In this document: positions 32,435-41,376 of the stretch, piece by piece
Position numbering within the stretch: position 1 is the first letter of the stretch
How the letters are laid out: each line of letters opens with the position of its first letter
NCBI RefSeq assembly: GCF_000296815.2
Contig: NZ_CAIT01000010.1
Location: forward strand, 1-64,000
Origin: Fibrisoma limi BUZ 3
GTDB lineage: Bacteria > Bacteroidota > Bacteroidia > Cytophagales > Spirosomataceae
DNA: 64,000 nt
Direction of reading: 5' to 3'
Position numbers and translations under genes: made by a program
Notes under the pieces: generated by a model
Databases searched by the model: none
The model's input: only the letters and a program-made list of their open reading frames with translations
Told to the model about the DNA's origin: nothing

Positions 32435-34783
32435 ATGTGTTGTAAGCCTGTGCGAATCATCGGTTTTCTTGTTTTTCTCGTATGTCTTTCTGTTCCAGAT
32501 CTTCTCTTAGCACAGGAAGGATGTACCTGCTTTGTCAAAGGAACCGTATTGGACCAGGAAAATCGGCAGGCGCTGCCTGGAGCACTCGTTCTGATTAAAG
32601 AAACGGGGCAGGGTACCGTAACGGATGCTAATGGATCGTATCGGATCGATAAGCTTTGCCAGGGAACGTACACCTTAATCAGCCGGATAATAGGCTATAA
32701 AGAAGTGCAGGTTCCGTTGGTTCTTAATCACCTCGTAGCTGAACAGGATTTTTTTCTCAACGAAGAAACGATTCACCTGAACGATGTGAACGTAACTGCG
32801 CAGAAATCGAGTGCCCTGAGCAGTCAGGCTGTTGCCTCTCTCGAAAACCGTGGGCTGGATCAGACTCGTGGTCAGTCACTTGGCGAAGCGCTTCGTACGT
32901 TAACTGGTGTCACGACGCTGCAAACGGGTTCCTCAATTTCAAAGCCAGTGATTCATGGCTTCCATAGTAATCGCGTACTCATCCTGAATAACGGCATTCG
33001 GCAGGAAGGGCAGCAATGGGGCTCAGAGCATGCACCCGAAATAGATCCGTTTGTGGCTACCCGACTTTCTGTTGTAAAAGGGGCATCGGGTGTGCGGTAT
33101 GGTCCCGATGCGATTGGGGGCGTAATTCTCATTGAACCAGGGCCATTGCCTACGGTACCGGGTATTCACGGCGAACTGAATGCAGTTGGTTTTACCAACG
33201 GACGCCAGGGGATAGTTTCTCTACAGGCCGAAGGGGCCACCCATGCTACGAACACCCCAAAAAATGCGCAGTTGAGCTGGCGGTTGCAGGGAACGCTTAA
33301 ACGTGGAGGTAATATTCGGACGCCCACTTATTTTCTGGACAATACTGGCGTTGCCGAACAAAACGTATCAGGGGCGGTCGGTTATCGGATTGGCCGGATT
33401 ACGTCCGACCTGTATTATAGCCGGTTCTCAACTAATATTGGGATCTATTCCGGCTCGCATATCGGCAGTGTAACGGATCTTCAGGCGGTTCTGCAATCGG
33501 GCAGGCCGTTCGTTACGTCGGGGTTTAGTTATGATATAGACCGGCCTTATCAGCACATTACGCATGATCTTCTAAAATGGCACACCGTTTACAAGCCCCG
33601 TGATGGCGGTGTCTGGACGTTAACTATAGCCCGGCAGTACGACGACCGGATGGAATATGATCTGCACCGCCCTCGCAACGATTCGCTTGCGGCATTGAAT
33701 CGCCCCGAACTGCGCTTTCGCCTGACCAGCTTTACGTCTGATCTGGTTTATGAACATAAGCCGATTGGCAAGCTAAGCGGACAGATCGGTATTAGTGGCC
33801 TCTATCAATTTAACATCATGAACGGACGGCCGCTCATTCCAAATTTTCGTACGTATCAAGGTGGGTTGTTCTGGATTGAAAAACTGCGGCATAAGCAATG
33901 GGAGTATGAAGCCGGACTACGGTTCGACTACCGGCATATGCAGGTGTTCCGTTATGAGAACCGAGTATTGACTAACCCGGTTTTTAACTTCGCGAATGGC
34001 TCCGGAACGGTAGGAGTAACTTACACTCCCAATGAACGCTGGACGAACCGGGTCAATTTTGGTACGTCCTGGCGGGCACCGAACATCAGTGAATTGTTCA
34101 GTGATGGAGTACACCACGGAGCCGCTGCGTTTGAAGAGGGAAACCAGACATTACAGCCCGAAGTAGCTTACAACCTAACGTGGAATGTACAATATAACAG
34201 ACCGCGTTTGCGTGTGGAGTTCGACGCCTTCTACAATCACATCAACGATTACATTTATTTAAAGCCACAGGCCGAAACCCGGCTGACGATTCGGGGAGCA
34301 TTTCCGTACTTTAAATATACACAGACCGATGCTCTGTACACCGGCTTTGATGCAACTACGTCGGTAACGGTGCTACGGGGGTTGCAATGGACCTCCAAAC
34401 TAGCCTACCTGTACGTTCAGGATCTGAAACAAAGTCAGCCGTTGGTCTGGATTCCGCCTAATCGCTGGGAAAATGGCCTTCGGTATGAATGGGACAAAAT
34501 CAGCCGTTTGCAGGACGCTTATATTGGCATCAACCATCTCGCGGTTGCCCGCCAAAATCGGGTGCCTGCCAATAGTGATTTCGTAGCACCACCGCCGGCT
34601 TACTCGCTCTGGGGACTCTCGGTCGGGGGTTCGGTGCCGTTGGGGGAAGAGCACAGATTGGAAATAAACCTGTCGGCCACAAACCTGTTCAATACGGTTT
34701 ACCGCGATTACCTGAACCGATTCCGTTACTACGCCGACGACATCGGTCGTAATGTTGCATTACGGCTGAAATGGAAGTTTTGA
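32435..34783 (+). CDS. TonB-dependent outer-membrane receptor with carboxypeptidase-like N-terminal domain
   Basis: Outer-membrane 22-strand transporter energised by TonB/ExbBD. The 782 residues comprise a signal peptide (to about 26), a CarboxypepD_reg-like domain (VKGTVLDQENRQALPGALVLIKE..GTVTDANGSYRI), a plug domain (GEALRTLTGVTTL..., HGFHSNRVLILNNGIRQEG, VVKGASGVRYGPDAIGGVILIE), and a barrel ending RYYADDIGRNVALRLKWKF. It is a stand-alone receptor with no SusD partner, so it more likely carries a metal chelate, vitamin or other small ligand than a glycan. The ligand is not readable. Two cysteines lie just after the signal peptide (GCTCF), which is unusual. Confidence 0.93.
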   Translation: MCCKPVRIIGFLVFLVCLSVPDLLLAQEGCTCFVKGTVLDQENRQALPGALVLIKETGQGTVTDANGSYRIDKLCQGTYTLISRIIGYKEVQVPLVLNHLVAEQDFFLNEETIHLNDVNVTAQKSSALSSQAVASLENRGLDQTRGQSLGEALRTLTGVTTLQTGSSISKPVIHGFHSNRVLILNNGIRQEGQQWGSEHAPEIDPFVATRLSVVKGASGVRYGPDAIGGVILIEPGPLPTVPGIHGELNAVGFTNGRQGIVSLQAEGATHATNTPKNAQLSWRLQGTLKRGGNIRTPTYFLDNTGVAEQNVSGAVGYRIGRITSDLYYSRFSTNIGIYSGSHIGSVTDLQAVLQSGRPFVTSGFSYDIDRPYQHITHDLLKWHTVYKPRDGGVWTLTIARQYDDRMEYDLHRPRNDSLAALNRPELRFRLTSFTSDLVYEHKPIGKLSGQIGISGLYQFNIMNGRPLIPNFRTYQGGLFWIEKLRHKQWEYEAGLRFDYRHMQVFRYENRVLTNPVFNFANGSGTVGVTYTPNERWTNRVNFGTSWRAPNISELFSDGVHHGAAAFEEGNQTLQPEVAYNLTWNVQYNRPRLRVEFDAFYNHINDYIYLKPQAETRLTIRGAFPYFKYTQTDALYTGFDATTSVTVLRGLQWTSKLAYLYVQDLKQSQPLVWIPPNRWENGLRYEWDKISRLQDAYIGINHLAVARQNRVPANSDFVAPPPAYSLWGLSVGGSVPLGEEHRLEINLSATNLFNTVYRDYLNRFRYYADDIGRNVALRLKWKF

Positions 34784-34787
34784 TAAG

Positions 34788-34862
34788 TCAGGGTTTCAAG
34801 TCTAGGGTTCCAGATCCTGAAAATAAGCAGCGCAACCTGGAACGTTAAACCCGAACCCCTGA
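34788..34862. repeat. Imperfect inverted repeat between the receptor gene and kdsD
   Basis: The outer arms TCAGGGTTTC and CGAACCCCTGA, and the inner arms GGGTTCCAG (34805-34813) and CTGGAAC (34838-34844), pair with a few mismatches. It sits between two converging stop codons and may serve as their terminator. Confidence 0.5.
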
Positions 34863-34867
34863 ACTCG

Positions 34868-35836
34868 TCATACTAATCCTTCTTTTAGCAAATCGTGAAG
34901 GTGGACGAAGCCTTTCACATGCCTTCCATCGGCCACGATTACCTGCGCAATGTTACGCTCCTGCATCAACTGAAGAGCCGCTACGGCATAATCGTCGGGC
35001 GCTACGCACACCGGCGTCGGTGTCATAACGTCGCGGGCATGGAGTTGCATGAATGAATCATACTGGTAGGCCATCCGCCGTATATCCCCGTCCGTAACGA
35101 TGCCGGCCAGTAGTCCATCGTCGTCTACTACGGCCGTGGCTCCCATGCGTTTCGCCGAAATCTCGAAAACGACATCTTTCACCATCATATCCAGCGTAAC
35201 GGTCGGACATTGATTGTTTGGATAAATATCCTGCACTTTCAGGTAAAGTTTTTTCCCCAGCGAACCGCCCGGATGGTAGCGCGCAAAATCCTGGCGCGTA
35301 AACCCCCGTGCTTCGAGCAGACTTACGGCCAGGGCGTCGCCTACGGCCAGCGCTACGGTGGTGCTGGTGGTAGGGGCAAGATTCATGGGGTCAGCTTCGC
35401 ACGCAGCAAACGCATGAAGAACATGATCGGAGTGAGTCGCCAGGTAGGAATGTACGTCGCAGACCAACGCGATTAACTGAACCCCGGTACGTTTCAGCAG
35501 AGGCAGTAATACCTTAATTTCGGCAGTATTGCCACTTTTTGAGATAACAAGCACAACGTCGTCGGGCTGGATCATACCCAGATCGCCGTGAATGGCGTCG
35601 GCCGCGTGCATGAACAGCGAAGGTGTACCGGTCGAGTTCATGGTGGCTACAATCTTCTGCCCAATCAGAGCGCTCTTTCCAACACCCGTGACCACCAGTC
35701 GGCCTTTGGCGTTCAGAATGGTTTCGACGGCCGCATCAAAATGATGATCGAGCCGGTCAACAGCATCCCGAATTGCATTAGCCTCAGCCAGTAAAACAGC
35801 GCGGGCAATGGTTTGTGGTTTTTTTATTACTTTCAA
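34868..35836 (-). CDS. kdsD: KpsF/GutQ-type arabinose-5-phosphate isomerase
   Basis: Converts ribulose 5-phosphate to arabinose 5-phosphate, precursor of the Kdo sugar in lipopolysaccharide. An N-terminal SIS domain (GRLVVTGVGKSALIGQKIVATMNSTGTPS, VISKSGNTAEIKVLLP) is followed by two CBS domains (MMVKDVVFEISAKRMGATAVVD... and ARDVMTPTPVCVAPDDYAVAALQLM). The open frame reaches 35932, but that would run through the promoter-like box at 35891-35898. A TTG at 35836 (LKVIKKPQTIARAV) gives 322 residues, the usual family size, and is my choice. It is divergent from recQ. Other Kdo genes are not here. Confidence 0.9.
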   Translation of the reverse strand: MKVIKKPQTIARAVLLAEANAIRDAVDRLDHHFDAAVETILNAKGRLVVTGVGKSALIGQKIVATMNSTGTPSLFMHAADAIHGDLGMIQPDDVVLVISKSGNTAEIKVLLPLLKRTGVQLIALVCDVHSYLATHSDHVLHAFAACEADPMNLAPTTSTTVALAVGDALAVSLLEARGFTRQDFARYHPGGSLGKKLYLKVQDIYPNNQCPTVTLDMMVKDVVFEISAKRMGATAVVDDDGLLAGIVTDGDIRRMAYQYDSFMQLHARDVMTPTPVCVAPDDYAVAALQLMQERNIAQVIVADGRHVKGFVHLHDLLKEGLV

Positions 35837-35890
35837 GTCCGGATTCGCTATGGCGAATGGTTTGTTTGTAAATTCGCTAACTTTATACAG

Positions 35891-35898
35891 CAAAGATA
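35891..35898 (-). promoter_or_regulatory. -7 box of kdsD
   Basis: Minus-strand TATCTTTG, a perfect TAnnTTTG match about 55 bases before the TTG start at 35836. It lies close to a weaker recQ box (AACTTTTG at 35920-35927, plus strand), so the two divergent promoters overlap. Confidence 0.55.
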
Positions 35899-35940
35899 CG
35901 GCAAGCCGTAAAGAGAAGTAACTTTTGTACAATTTAGAGA

Positions 35941-38151
35941 ATGATGCAGGTTGACCAGACGGTCTATGTGACCCTCAAAGAGCGGCTGAAAGAAATTTTT
36001 GGATATAGTCAATTCCGGGGTGATCAGGAAGCCATAATACACAGTATTCTGGCTGGCCGGAACACATTCGTAATCATGCCGACGGGGGCCGGCAAGTCGC
36101 TCTGTTACCAATTGCCCGCTATTGTCAGCGACGGAACAGCCATTGTCATCTCGCCCTTGATCGCGCTGATGAAAAACCAGGTCGATCAGCTCAATGCCTT
36201 CGGCATTAACGCGCAGTTTCTGAATTCAACCTTGTCGAAAGCAGAAATGAACAAGGTGAAGAAGGATACGCTCAGCGGATCACTTAAACTTCTCTACATT
36301 GCGCCGGAATCGCTGACGAAGGAAGAGAATTTAGATTTTTTAAAGAAGGCCAATATTTCGTTTGTTGCCATCGACGAGGCTCACTGTATTTCGGAGTGGG
36401 GCCACGATTTTCGGCCGGAATACCGTAAAATTCGGGGTATCGTTGACAACATCGGCAACCTCCCCGTCATCGCTCTGACGGCTACCGCAACGCCCAAGGT
36501 GCAGCAGGACATCCAGAAGAACCTGCAAATGGAGGATGCCAACCTCTACAAATCGTCGTTTAACCGGAAGAATCTTTATTACGAGATCAAACCGAAGATC
36601 GATGCAAAAAAACAGCTCATCAAATACGTCAAGCAGAACAAAGGCAAGTCAGGCATCGTCTACTGCCTGAGCCGCAAAACGGTTGAGGATATCGCTGAAC
36701 TGCTGAACGTCAACGATATTAAAGCGCTGCCGTATCATGCGGGTCTTGATCCTCTCACCCGGATGAACAACCAGGATGCATTTCTGAACGAGGAGGTGGA
36801 TGTTATAGTCGCTACGATTGCGTTTGGAATGGGGATCGATAAACCCGACGTTCGCTTCGTGATCCACTACGATGCGCCGAAATCCCTGGAAGGTTACTAT
36901 CAGGAAACGGGCCGGGCTGGTCGCGATGGACTGGAAGGCAACTGCGTCATGTTCTACAGCTACGACGATATTGTTAAGCTGGAAAAGTTCAACAAGGACA
37001 AGCCGGTCACGGAACGCGATAATGCCAAGCACCTGCTGACGGAGATGGTATCCTACGCCAACCTCGGGGTCTGCCGTCGTCGGCAATTGCTGAGCTATTT
37101 TGGCGAGTTTCTGGACAAAGACTGTGGTTTCTGTGACAACTGTCTGAAATCAACAGAAAAATTTAAAGCCCAGGACGAAGTGGTGCTGGCGTTACAATCT
37201 GTGCTGCAAACGGATCAACGCTTTGATGTAGCTCACCTGGCCGACGTATTAACGGCTACCGATAACCAGTACATTACCAGCTACGAACACAACCGGCTCG
37301 AAGTGTATGGCAAAGGCCGGGAGTTTAACGAAACGTCGGAATTCTGGTGTTCACTGCTGAAGCAAATCACGATTTACGGCTACATCGAGAAGGACGTCGA
37401 TAATTACGGTGTACTGAAGTTGACTCAGCGAGGCCTGAACTACATTGAAGACCCGTATCCGATTTCTTTGTCAAAAGACCACCACTACGATCAGCAGGTA
37501 GCTGAAGGGCGGGAGGATGAAGACAAGGATGTAGCTCCGACAGCCGGTGGTAACGCCTACGATGAGGAGTTGCTGGGGCTGCTAAAAGCGCTGCGTAAGA
37601 AGGTTGCAAAAGAGAAAGGGCTACCACCGTACGTAATCTTCCAGGACCCATCGATGGAAGAAATGGCCACTACGTATCCAACCACCCGCGAGGAAATGGC
37701 GCAGATCAACGGCGTCGGAATGGGTAAGGTGCAGAAGTTTGGACGGCCATTTATTGATCTGATCACGAAGTACGTTGAGGAAAACGAAATCGAAACCGCT
37801 AAGGATGTCGTCGTTAAATCAACGGTTAATAAATCGAAGGTTAAAATTTTCATCATTCAGCAGATAGATCGTAAGGTTGACCTGGAAGAGATAGCGGAAG
37901 CAAAATCACTGACCTTGGAAGACCTGATTGAGGAGATTGAACATATTTGCTACTCAGGAACCCGGCTGAATCTCGATTATTACATTAACCAGGTCATGGA
38001 TGCCGACCGGCAGGACGAGATTTATGATTACTTCATGAATGCCGAAACCGACAACATTGCCGTTGCCATGCGTGAATTTGGCGGGGACGATTTCACCGAA
38101 CAGGATCTGCGGTTGATGCGTATCAAATTCCTGTCGGAAGTAGCTAACTAA
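35941..38151 (+). CDS. recQ: ATP-dependent DNA helicase RecQ
   Basis: Superfamily 2 3'-5' DNA helicase in recombination and fork repair, 736 residues. Motif 0/I FRGDQEAIIHSIL and MPTGAGKSLCYQLPA, motif II DEAHCISEWGHDFRPEY, motif V-VI ATIAFGMGIDKPDVRFVIHYD and YYQETGRAGRDG are all visible. The zinc-binding subdomain contains CRRRQLLSYFGE and CGFCDNC, followed by a winged helix and one HRDC-like domain (LLGLLKALRKKVAKEKGLPPYVIFQD). A C-terminal extension of about 100 residues (VNKSKVKIFIIQQ...) goes beyond the E. coli form and resembles other Bacteroidota RecQ proteins. Confidence 0.98.
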   Translation: MMQVDQTVYVTLKERLKEIFGYSQFRGDQEAIIHSILAGRNTFVIMPTGAGKSLCYQLPAIVSDGTAIVISPLIALMKNQVDQLNAFGINAQFLNSTLSKAEMNKVKKDTLSGSLKLLYIAPESLTKEENLDFLKKANISFVAIDEAHCISEWGHDFRPEYRKIRGIVDNIGNLPVIALTATATPKVQQDIQKNLQMEDANLYKSSFNRKNLYYEIKPKIDAKKQLIKYVKQNKGKSGIVYCLSRKTVEDIAELLNVNDIKALPYHAGLDPLTRMNNQDAFLNEEVDVIVATIAFGMGIDKPDVRFVIHYDAPKSLEGYYQETGRAGRDGLEGNCVMFYSYDDIVKLEKFNKDKPVTERDNAKHLLTEMVSYANLGVCRRRQLLSYFGEFLDKDCGFCDNCLKSTEKFKAQDEVVLALQSVLQTDQRFDVAHLADVLTATDNQYITSYEHNRLEVYGKGREFNETSEFWCSLLKQITIYGYIEKDVDNYGVLKLTQRGLNYIEDPYPISLSKDHHYDQQVAEGREDEDKDVAPTAGGNAYDEELLGLLKALRKKVAKEKGLPPYVIFQDPSMEEMATTYPTTREEMAQINGVGMGKVQKFGRPFIDLITKYVEENEIETAKDVVVKSTVNKSKVKIFIIQQIDRKVDLEEIAEAKSLTLEDLIEEIEHICYSGTRLNLDYYINQVMDADRQDEIYDYFMNAETDNIAVAMREFGGDDFTEQDLRLMRIKFLSEVAN

Positions 38152-38156
38152 ATAAG

Positions 38157-38228
38157 TTTCGGTTTTCAATGTACAGGCTGCAACTGACTGTCGTGAGCTT
38201 GCAGCAGGCAGTATACTGAAAACCGAAA
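38157..38228. repeat. Long-loop inverted repeat between recQ and purD
   Basis: TTTCGGTTTTCA (38157-38168) and TGAAAACCGAAA (38217-38228) are perfect 12-base complements 48 bases apart, with an inner TGCAA/TTGCA pair. It fills the gap between the two genes. A related element lies after purD. Confidence 0.7.
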
Positions 38229-38242
38229 GCTGAAGACTCTAA

Positions 38243-39529
38243 ATGAACATACTTGTACTGGGTTCGGGCGGACGCGAACACGCTTTTGCGTGGAAATTAG
38301 CGCAAAGTCCATTATGTGATGCCTTGTTTGTTGCCCCCGGTAATGCCGGAACAGCGCAGCTAGCAAACAACTTAGCCGTAGCTTATAACGATTTTGAGGC
38401 AGTAGCAACGGCTATTCGCCAGCATACCATTGACTTACTGATTGTTGGTCCGGAAGAGCCGCTCGTCAAAGGCATTGTAAACTTTCTGCGTCGTCAGCCA
38501 GACTTGGCTCAACTGCGCATTGTTGGCCCGGACGAGGCTGGTGCGCAACTGGAAGGCAGTAAAGACTTTTCGAAAGGCTTTATGCTCCGGCACGGTATTC
38601 CAACGGCCGCATCGCGAACGTTTACGGTCGAGACGCTCCAGGAGGGACTACGTTACCTGGATGAACATTCGCTGCCGGTCGTGCTGAAGGCGGATGGCCT
38701 GGCGGCTGGAAAAGGCGTCGTGATTGCCGAAACGGTTGCCGATGCTCAGGCAACCCTCCGTGATATGCTCGACGGGCGAAAGTTTGGTGATGCCGGTAAC
38801 AAAGTGGTTGTGGAGCAGTTTTTGCGCGGGATTGAGCTGTCGGTCTTTGTTTTAACGGACGGGGTTAACTACAAAATCCTGCCTGAAGCCAAAGATTACA
38901 AACGTATCGGTGAAGCCGACACAGGACCTAATACCGGAGGTATGGGGGCTGTGTCGCCCGTAGTGTTCGCTAACGAAAACTTCCTGCGCAAAGTGGAGGA
39001 AAAGGTAGTGAAGCCAACACTGGCCGGATTGCAACAGGATGGTATCAGGTATCAGGGATTCATCTTTATTGGATTGATGAATGTAAAAGGAGAGCCTTAT
39101 GTCATCGAGTACAATGCCCGAATGGGAGATCCGGAAACCGAAGTGGTGCTGCCGCGTGTGCAGAACGACTTTGCGGAGCTGATGATCGCTACCGCCGATG
39201 GCGAGCTGGATAAAGTGGCATTACAGGTGTCGTCCCAAACAGCCGTTACGACGGTTGTCGTATCGAATGGGTATCCGGATGTATACGAGAAAGGTAAAAT
39301 CATTACCGATCTGGAACGTTTGGAAGATGTAACAGCGTTCCACGCTGGTACAATAGCGCAAAATGAACGCGTGTTAACTAACGGCGGTCGGGTATTGGCT
39401 CTGACGGCCTTGGCTAATTCGCTCGAAAACGCGGTCCGGAAGTCGCAGGAAGCGGCCCGAACAGTACAATTTGATGGGAAGCAGTATCGGAAAGATATCG
39501 GGCTTGACCTGATTCGATACCAGGATTAG
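38243..39529 (+). CDS. purD: Phosphoribosylamine--glycine ligase (GAR synthetase)
   Basis: ATP-grasp ligase for the second step of purine synthesis, joining glycine to phosphoribosylamine. The 428 residues show MNILVLGSGGREHAFAWKLAQSP, VGPEEPLVKGI, GAQLEGSKDFSKGFM, LPVVLKADGLAAGKGVV, and the signature YNARMGDPETEVVLPR. The length is standard and the active-site motifs are complete. The gene is flanked on both sides by inverted repeats of related sequence and is not clustered with purB. Confidence 0.98.
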   Translation: MNILVLGSGGREHAFAWKLAQSPLCDALFVAPGNAGTAQLANNLAVAYNDFEAVATAIRQHTIDLLIVGPEEPLVKGIVNFLRRQPDLAQLRIVGPDEAGAQLEGSKDFSKGFMLRHGIPTAASRTFTVETLQEGLRYLDEHSLPVVLKADGLAAGKGVVIAETVADAQATLRDMLDGRKFGDAGNKVVVEQFLRGIELSVFVLTDGVNYKILPEAKDYKRIGEADTGPNTGGMGAVSPVVFANENFLRKVEEKVVKPTLAGLQQDGIRYQGFIFIGLMNVKGEPYVIEYNARMGDPETEVVLPRVQNDFAELMIATADGELDKVALQVSSQTAVTTVVVSNGYPDVYEKGKIITDLERLEDVTAFHAGTIAQNERVLTNGGRVLALTALANSLENAVRKSQEAARTVQFDGKQYRKDIGLDLIRYQD

Positions 39530-39595
39530 TTTTCGGTTTACGGTTAGCGTGGTCGAATGGAAAACCGGAGCGCCAGCCGCTGTAGACCGAAAACT
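39528..39595. repeat. Long-loop inverted repeat between purD and ricT
   Basis: AGTTTTCGGT (39528-39537) and ACCGAAAACT (39586-39595) are perfect 10-base complements, with further partial pairing inwards. The arms share the TTTCGGTTT core with the repeat before purD. Confidence 0.65.
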
Positions 39596-39610
39596 GTAAA
39601 CGTAAACTAT

Positions 39611-40810
39611 ATGGGATGCAAATCGTGCGCAACAGGCGGATGTGGCACCCAACGCGGAGCGGCCGACGGTAAAGAAACGGCCGTGGCAGGATGCTCCAGC
39701 GGAGGATGCGGAACCGGTGGTTGTAATAAATTAAACTCGTTCGACTGGCTAAGCGACATGGCAACGCCAGGCTGGCAACGATACGATATAGTAGAGGTTA
39801 AATTCAAAGGCGGACGTAAGGATTACTACCGTAACGTTCACCAGCTTGACTTAACAACCGGGGATTTCGTGGTGGTAGAAATGCAGTCGGGCTACCACAT
39901 GGGCTCAGTTTCGCTACAGGGTGAACTGGTGCGGCTTCAGGTTAAAAAGCGAGGCATCAAAATTTCTGATGATACAAAAGTGATTCATCGGATTGCCACG
40001 CAGAAAGATCTGGAAAAACATGAACAGGCCATAAATCGCGATTTACCGACACTGTACAAGGCTCGCGAAATTATTCGCGACCTGAAGTTGAACATGAAGC
40101 TGTCTGACGTTGAGTTTCAGTCAGACAATACGAAAGCTACGTTCTACTACTCGTCGGAAGAACGGGTTGATTTCCGGGAGCTGATCAAACTACTGGCGGC
40201 CGAGTTTAAAGCCCGGATTGAGATGCGTCAAATTAGCTTGCGGCAGGAGGCCGGCCGGTTAGGCGGTATCGGTTCATGCGGGCGGGAATTATGCTGCTCT
40301 ACATGGCTAACTGATTTCAAAAACATCGCTACGTCGGCGGCCCGGTACCAGAACCTGTCCCTGAATCCGGCAAAGCTGTCGGGACAATGTGGGCGGTTAA
40401 AGTGCTGCCTGAACTATGAGCTGGATACGTATGTGGATGCGCTTCGCGACATTCCGACGATTGATAAACCGTTAGAAACCCAGAAAGGCCGGGCTTATCT
40501 GCAAAAGACGGACATTTTCCGCAAGATTATGTGGTTTGGCTACGGCACCGAAAGTACCTGGTATCCGCTGCCAATTGATCGGGTGCTGGAAATCGTGGAG
40601 TTAAATAAGCAGGGCATCATTCCGGAGTCATTCGATGTACTGACCCCGGTGGCTGATAAAGAGCCTGTAACCGCAGCGGCCCTGAACAGCGACCTCGATC
40701 GGTTGGACAAGAAGTACGCAACCAAGGCGAAAAAGAAGAAAAAGAAGTCAAAAGCCAAAACCGGAAATGCGAACGGAGCACCTGCCCCGCTCAACGGTAA
40801 AGCACAATAA
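39611..40810 (+). CDS. ricT: PSP1-domain protein, RicT/YaaT-like
   Basis: PSP1-domain protein of 399 residues. In Firmicutes the homologue RicT (YaaT) works with RicA and RicF as an Fe-S-containing complex affecting RNA processing; its role in Bacteroidota is unproven. The N-terminus is strikingly Cys/Gly-rich with six cysteines in the first 40 residues (MGCKSCATGGCG, GCSSGGCGTGGC). The PSP1 core follows, with GSCGRELCCSTWL and SGQCGRLKCCLNYE, two more cysteine clusters. The C-terminus is Lys-rich and low in complexity. Start ATG 39611 is chosen because the 18 residues upstream lie in the inverted repeat. A strong terminator follows. Confidence 0.88.
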   Translation: MGCKSCATGGCGTQRGAADGKETAVAGCSSGGCGTGGCNKLNSFDWLSDMATPGWQRYDIVEVKFKGGRKDYYRNVHQLDLTTGDFVVVEMQSGYHMGSVSLQGELVRLQVKKRGIKISDDTKVIHRIATQKDLEKHEQAINRDLPTLYKAREIIRDLKLNMKLSDVEFQSDNTKATFYYSSEERVDFRELIKLLAAEFKARIEMRQISLRQEAGRLGGIGSCGRELCCSTWLTDFKNIATSAARYQNLSLNPAKLSGQCGRLKCCLNYELDTYVDALRDIPTIDKPLETQKGRAYLQKTDIFRKIMWFGYGTESTWYPLPIDRVLEIVELNKQGIIPESFDVLTPVADKEPVTAAALNSDLDRLDKKYATKAKKKKKKSKAKTGNANGAPAPLNGKAQ

Positions 40811-40850
40811 TCAAAAAGCCCGTCGATCACTGATCGACGGGCTTTTTGAT
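40810..40850. terminator. Bidirectional terminator after ricT
   Basis: A perfect 20-bp stem around a single central base, with core AAAGCCCGTCGATCA and its complement. T-runs on both sides suit termination of ricT and of the converging plug-like gene ending at 40860. Confidence 0.92.
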
Positions 40851-40859
40851 TAAAACAAA

Positions 40860-41306
40860 TCAGCGATTCGGTTCCAGACCCGCCTGGGTAGTTATGAGCA
40901 CTATACCCTGACGGGCATTACCACCGTATAATTTCAAGGCATCTTCGCCAGGAAGGATTTTTATAGAAACAACCTGCTGCTGCTGTAAACCACGTAACTG
41001 AGTGACCGTAGCTACTTTGCCGTTTACTACGTATGTCGGCTTACCGGTTGTTTTAGCTTTCAGCCAGGCTGGCACGACCCGTTGAACCGCGGGATCCTGC
41101 TTAGGTAGCGACCTGAAATTTGAGTCCAGCGACATACCGGGCATGATCATAGGCGCCGGTCGTTCGTACGCCGACCGGGTACGCGTCCGGTTAGGCTTGG
41201 TAGTGTCCGACCGACTGACAGCATCGGCCGCAGAGTAGCCGAAAGACGTACCGGATAGAACCAGCAGAGCCAATAGCACTCGGAAAGAACGCAGGGAAAG
41301 TTTCAT
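40860..41306 (-). CDS. Small exported protein with a TonB-receptor plug-like domain
   Basis: The 148 residues start with a signal peptide (MKLSLRSFRVLLALLVLSGTSFGYSA). A basic, probably disordered stretch follows, then from about residue 88 a segment reading PTYVVNGKVATVTQLRGL, VVSIKILPGEDALKLYGG and ARQGIVLITTQ. This matches the order of SusC-type plug domains (Y-V-I-D-G, then I-E-V-L-K-D, then Y-G-x-x-G-x-x-G-V-I-L-I-T-T), but there is no barrel. It lies behind an M56 sensor whose distal part has similar segments. A candidate repressor palindrome lies at 41325-41335. The function is unknown. Confidence 0.72.
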   Translation of the reverse strand: MKLSLRSFRVLLALLVLSGTSFGYSAADAVSRSDTTKPNRTRTRSAYERPAPMIMPGMSLDSNFRSLPKQDPAVQRVVPAWLKAKTTGKPTYVVNGKVATVTQLRGLQQQQVVSIKILPGEDALKLYGGNARQGIVLITTQAGLEPNR

Positions 41307-41324
41307 ATCGCTTCAATTGTCATT

Positions 41325-41335
41325 ACTACAGTAGT
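41325..41335. promoter_or_regulatory. Candidate BlaI-type operator upstream of the plug-like gene
   Basis: ACTACAGTAGT is an 11-base palindrome with half-sites ACTAC and GTAGT, 19 bases upstream of the ATG at 41306. The same half-sites with no spacer lie upstream of blaI (43536-43547). Half-sites of this kind (TACTAC/GTAGTA) are known for BlaI/MecI repressors. Confidence 0.5.
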
Positions 41336-41376
41336 TAGACAAAGGAGGACGGGGTTTAGTTTAAGCTGGCATCGGT

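Noticed and set aside
36649-37086. A 145-codon minus-strand frame inside recQ.
   Set aside because: It lies wholly opposite the helicase motifs and is a shadow frame.
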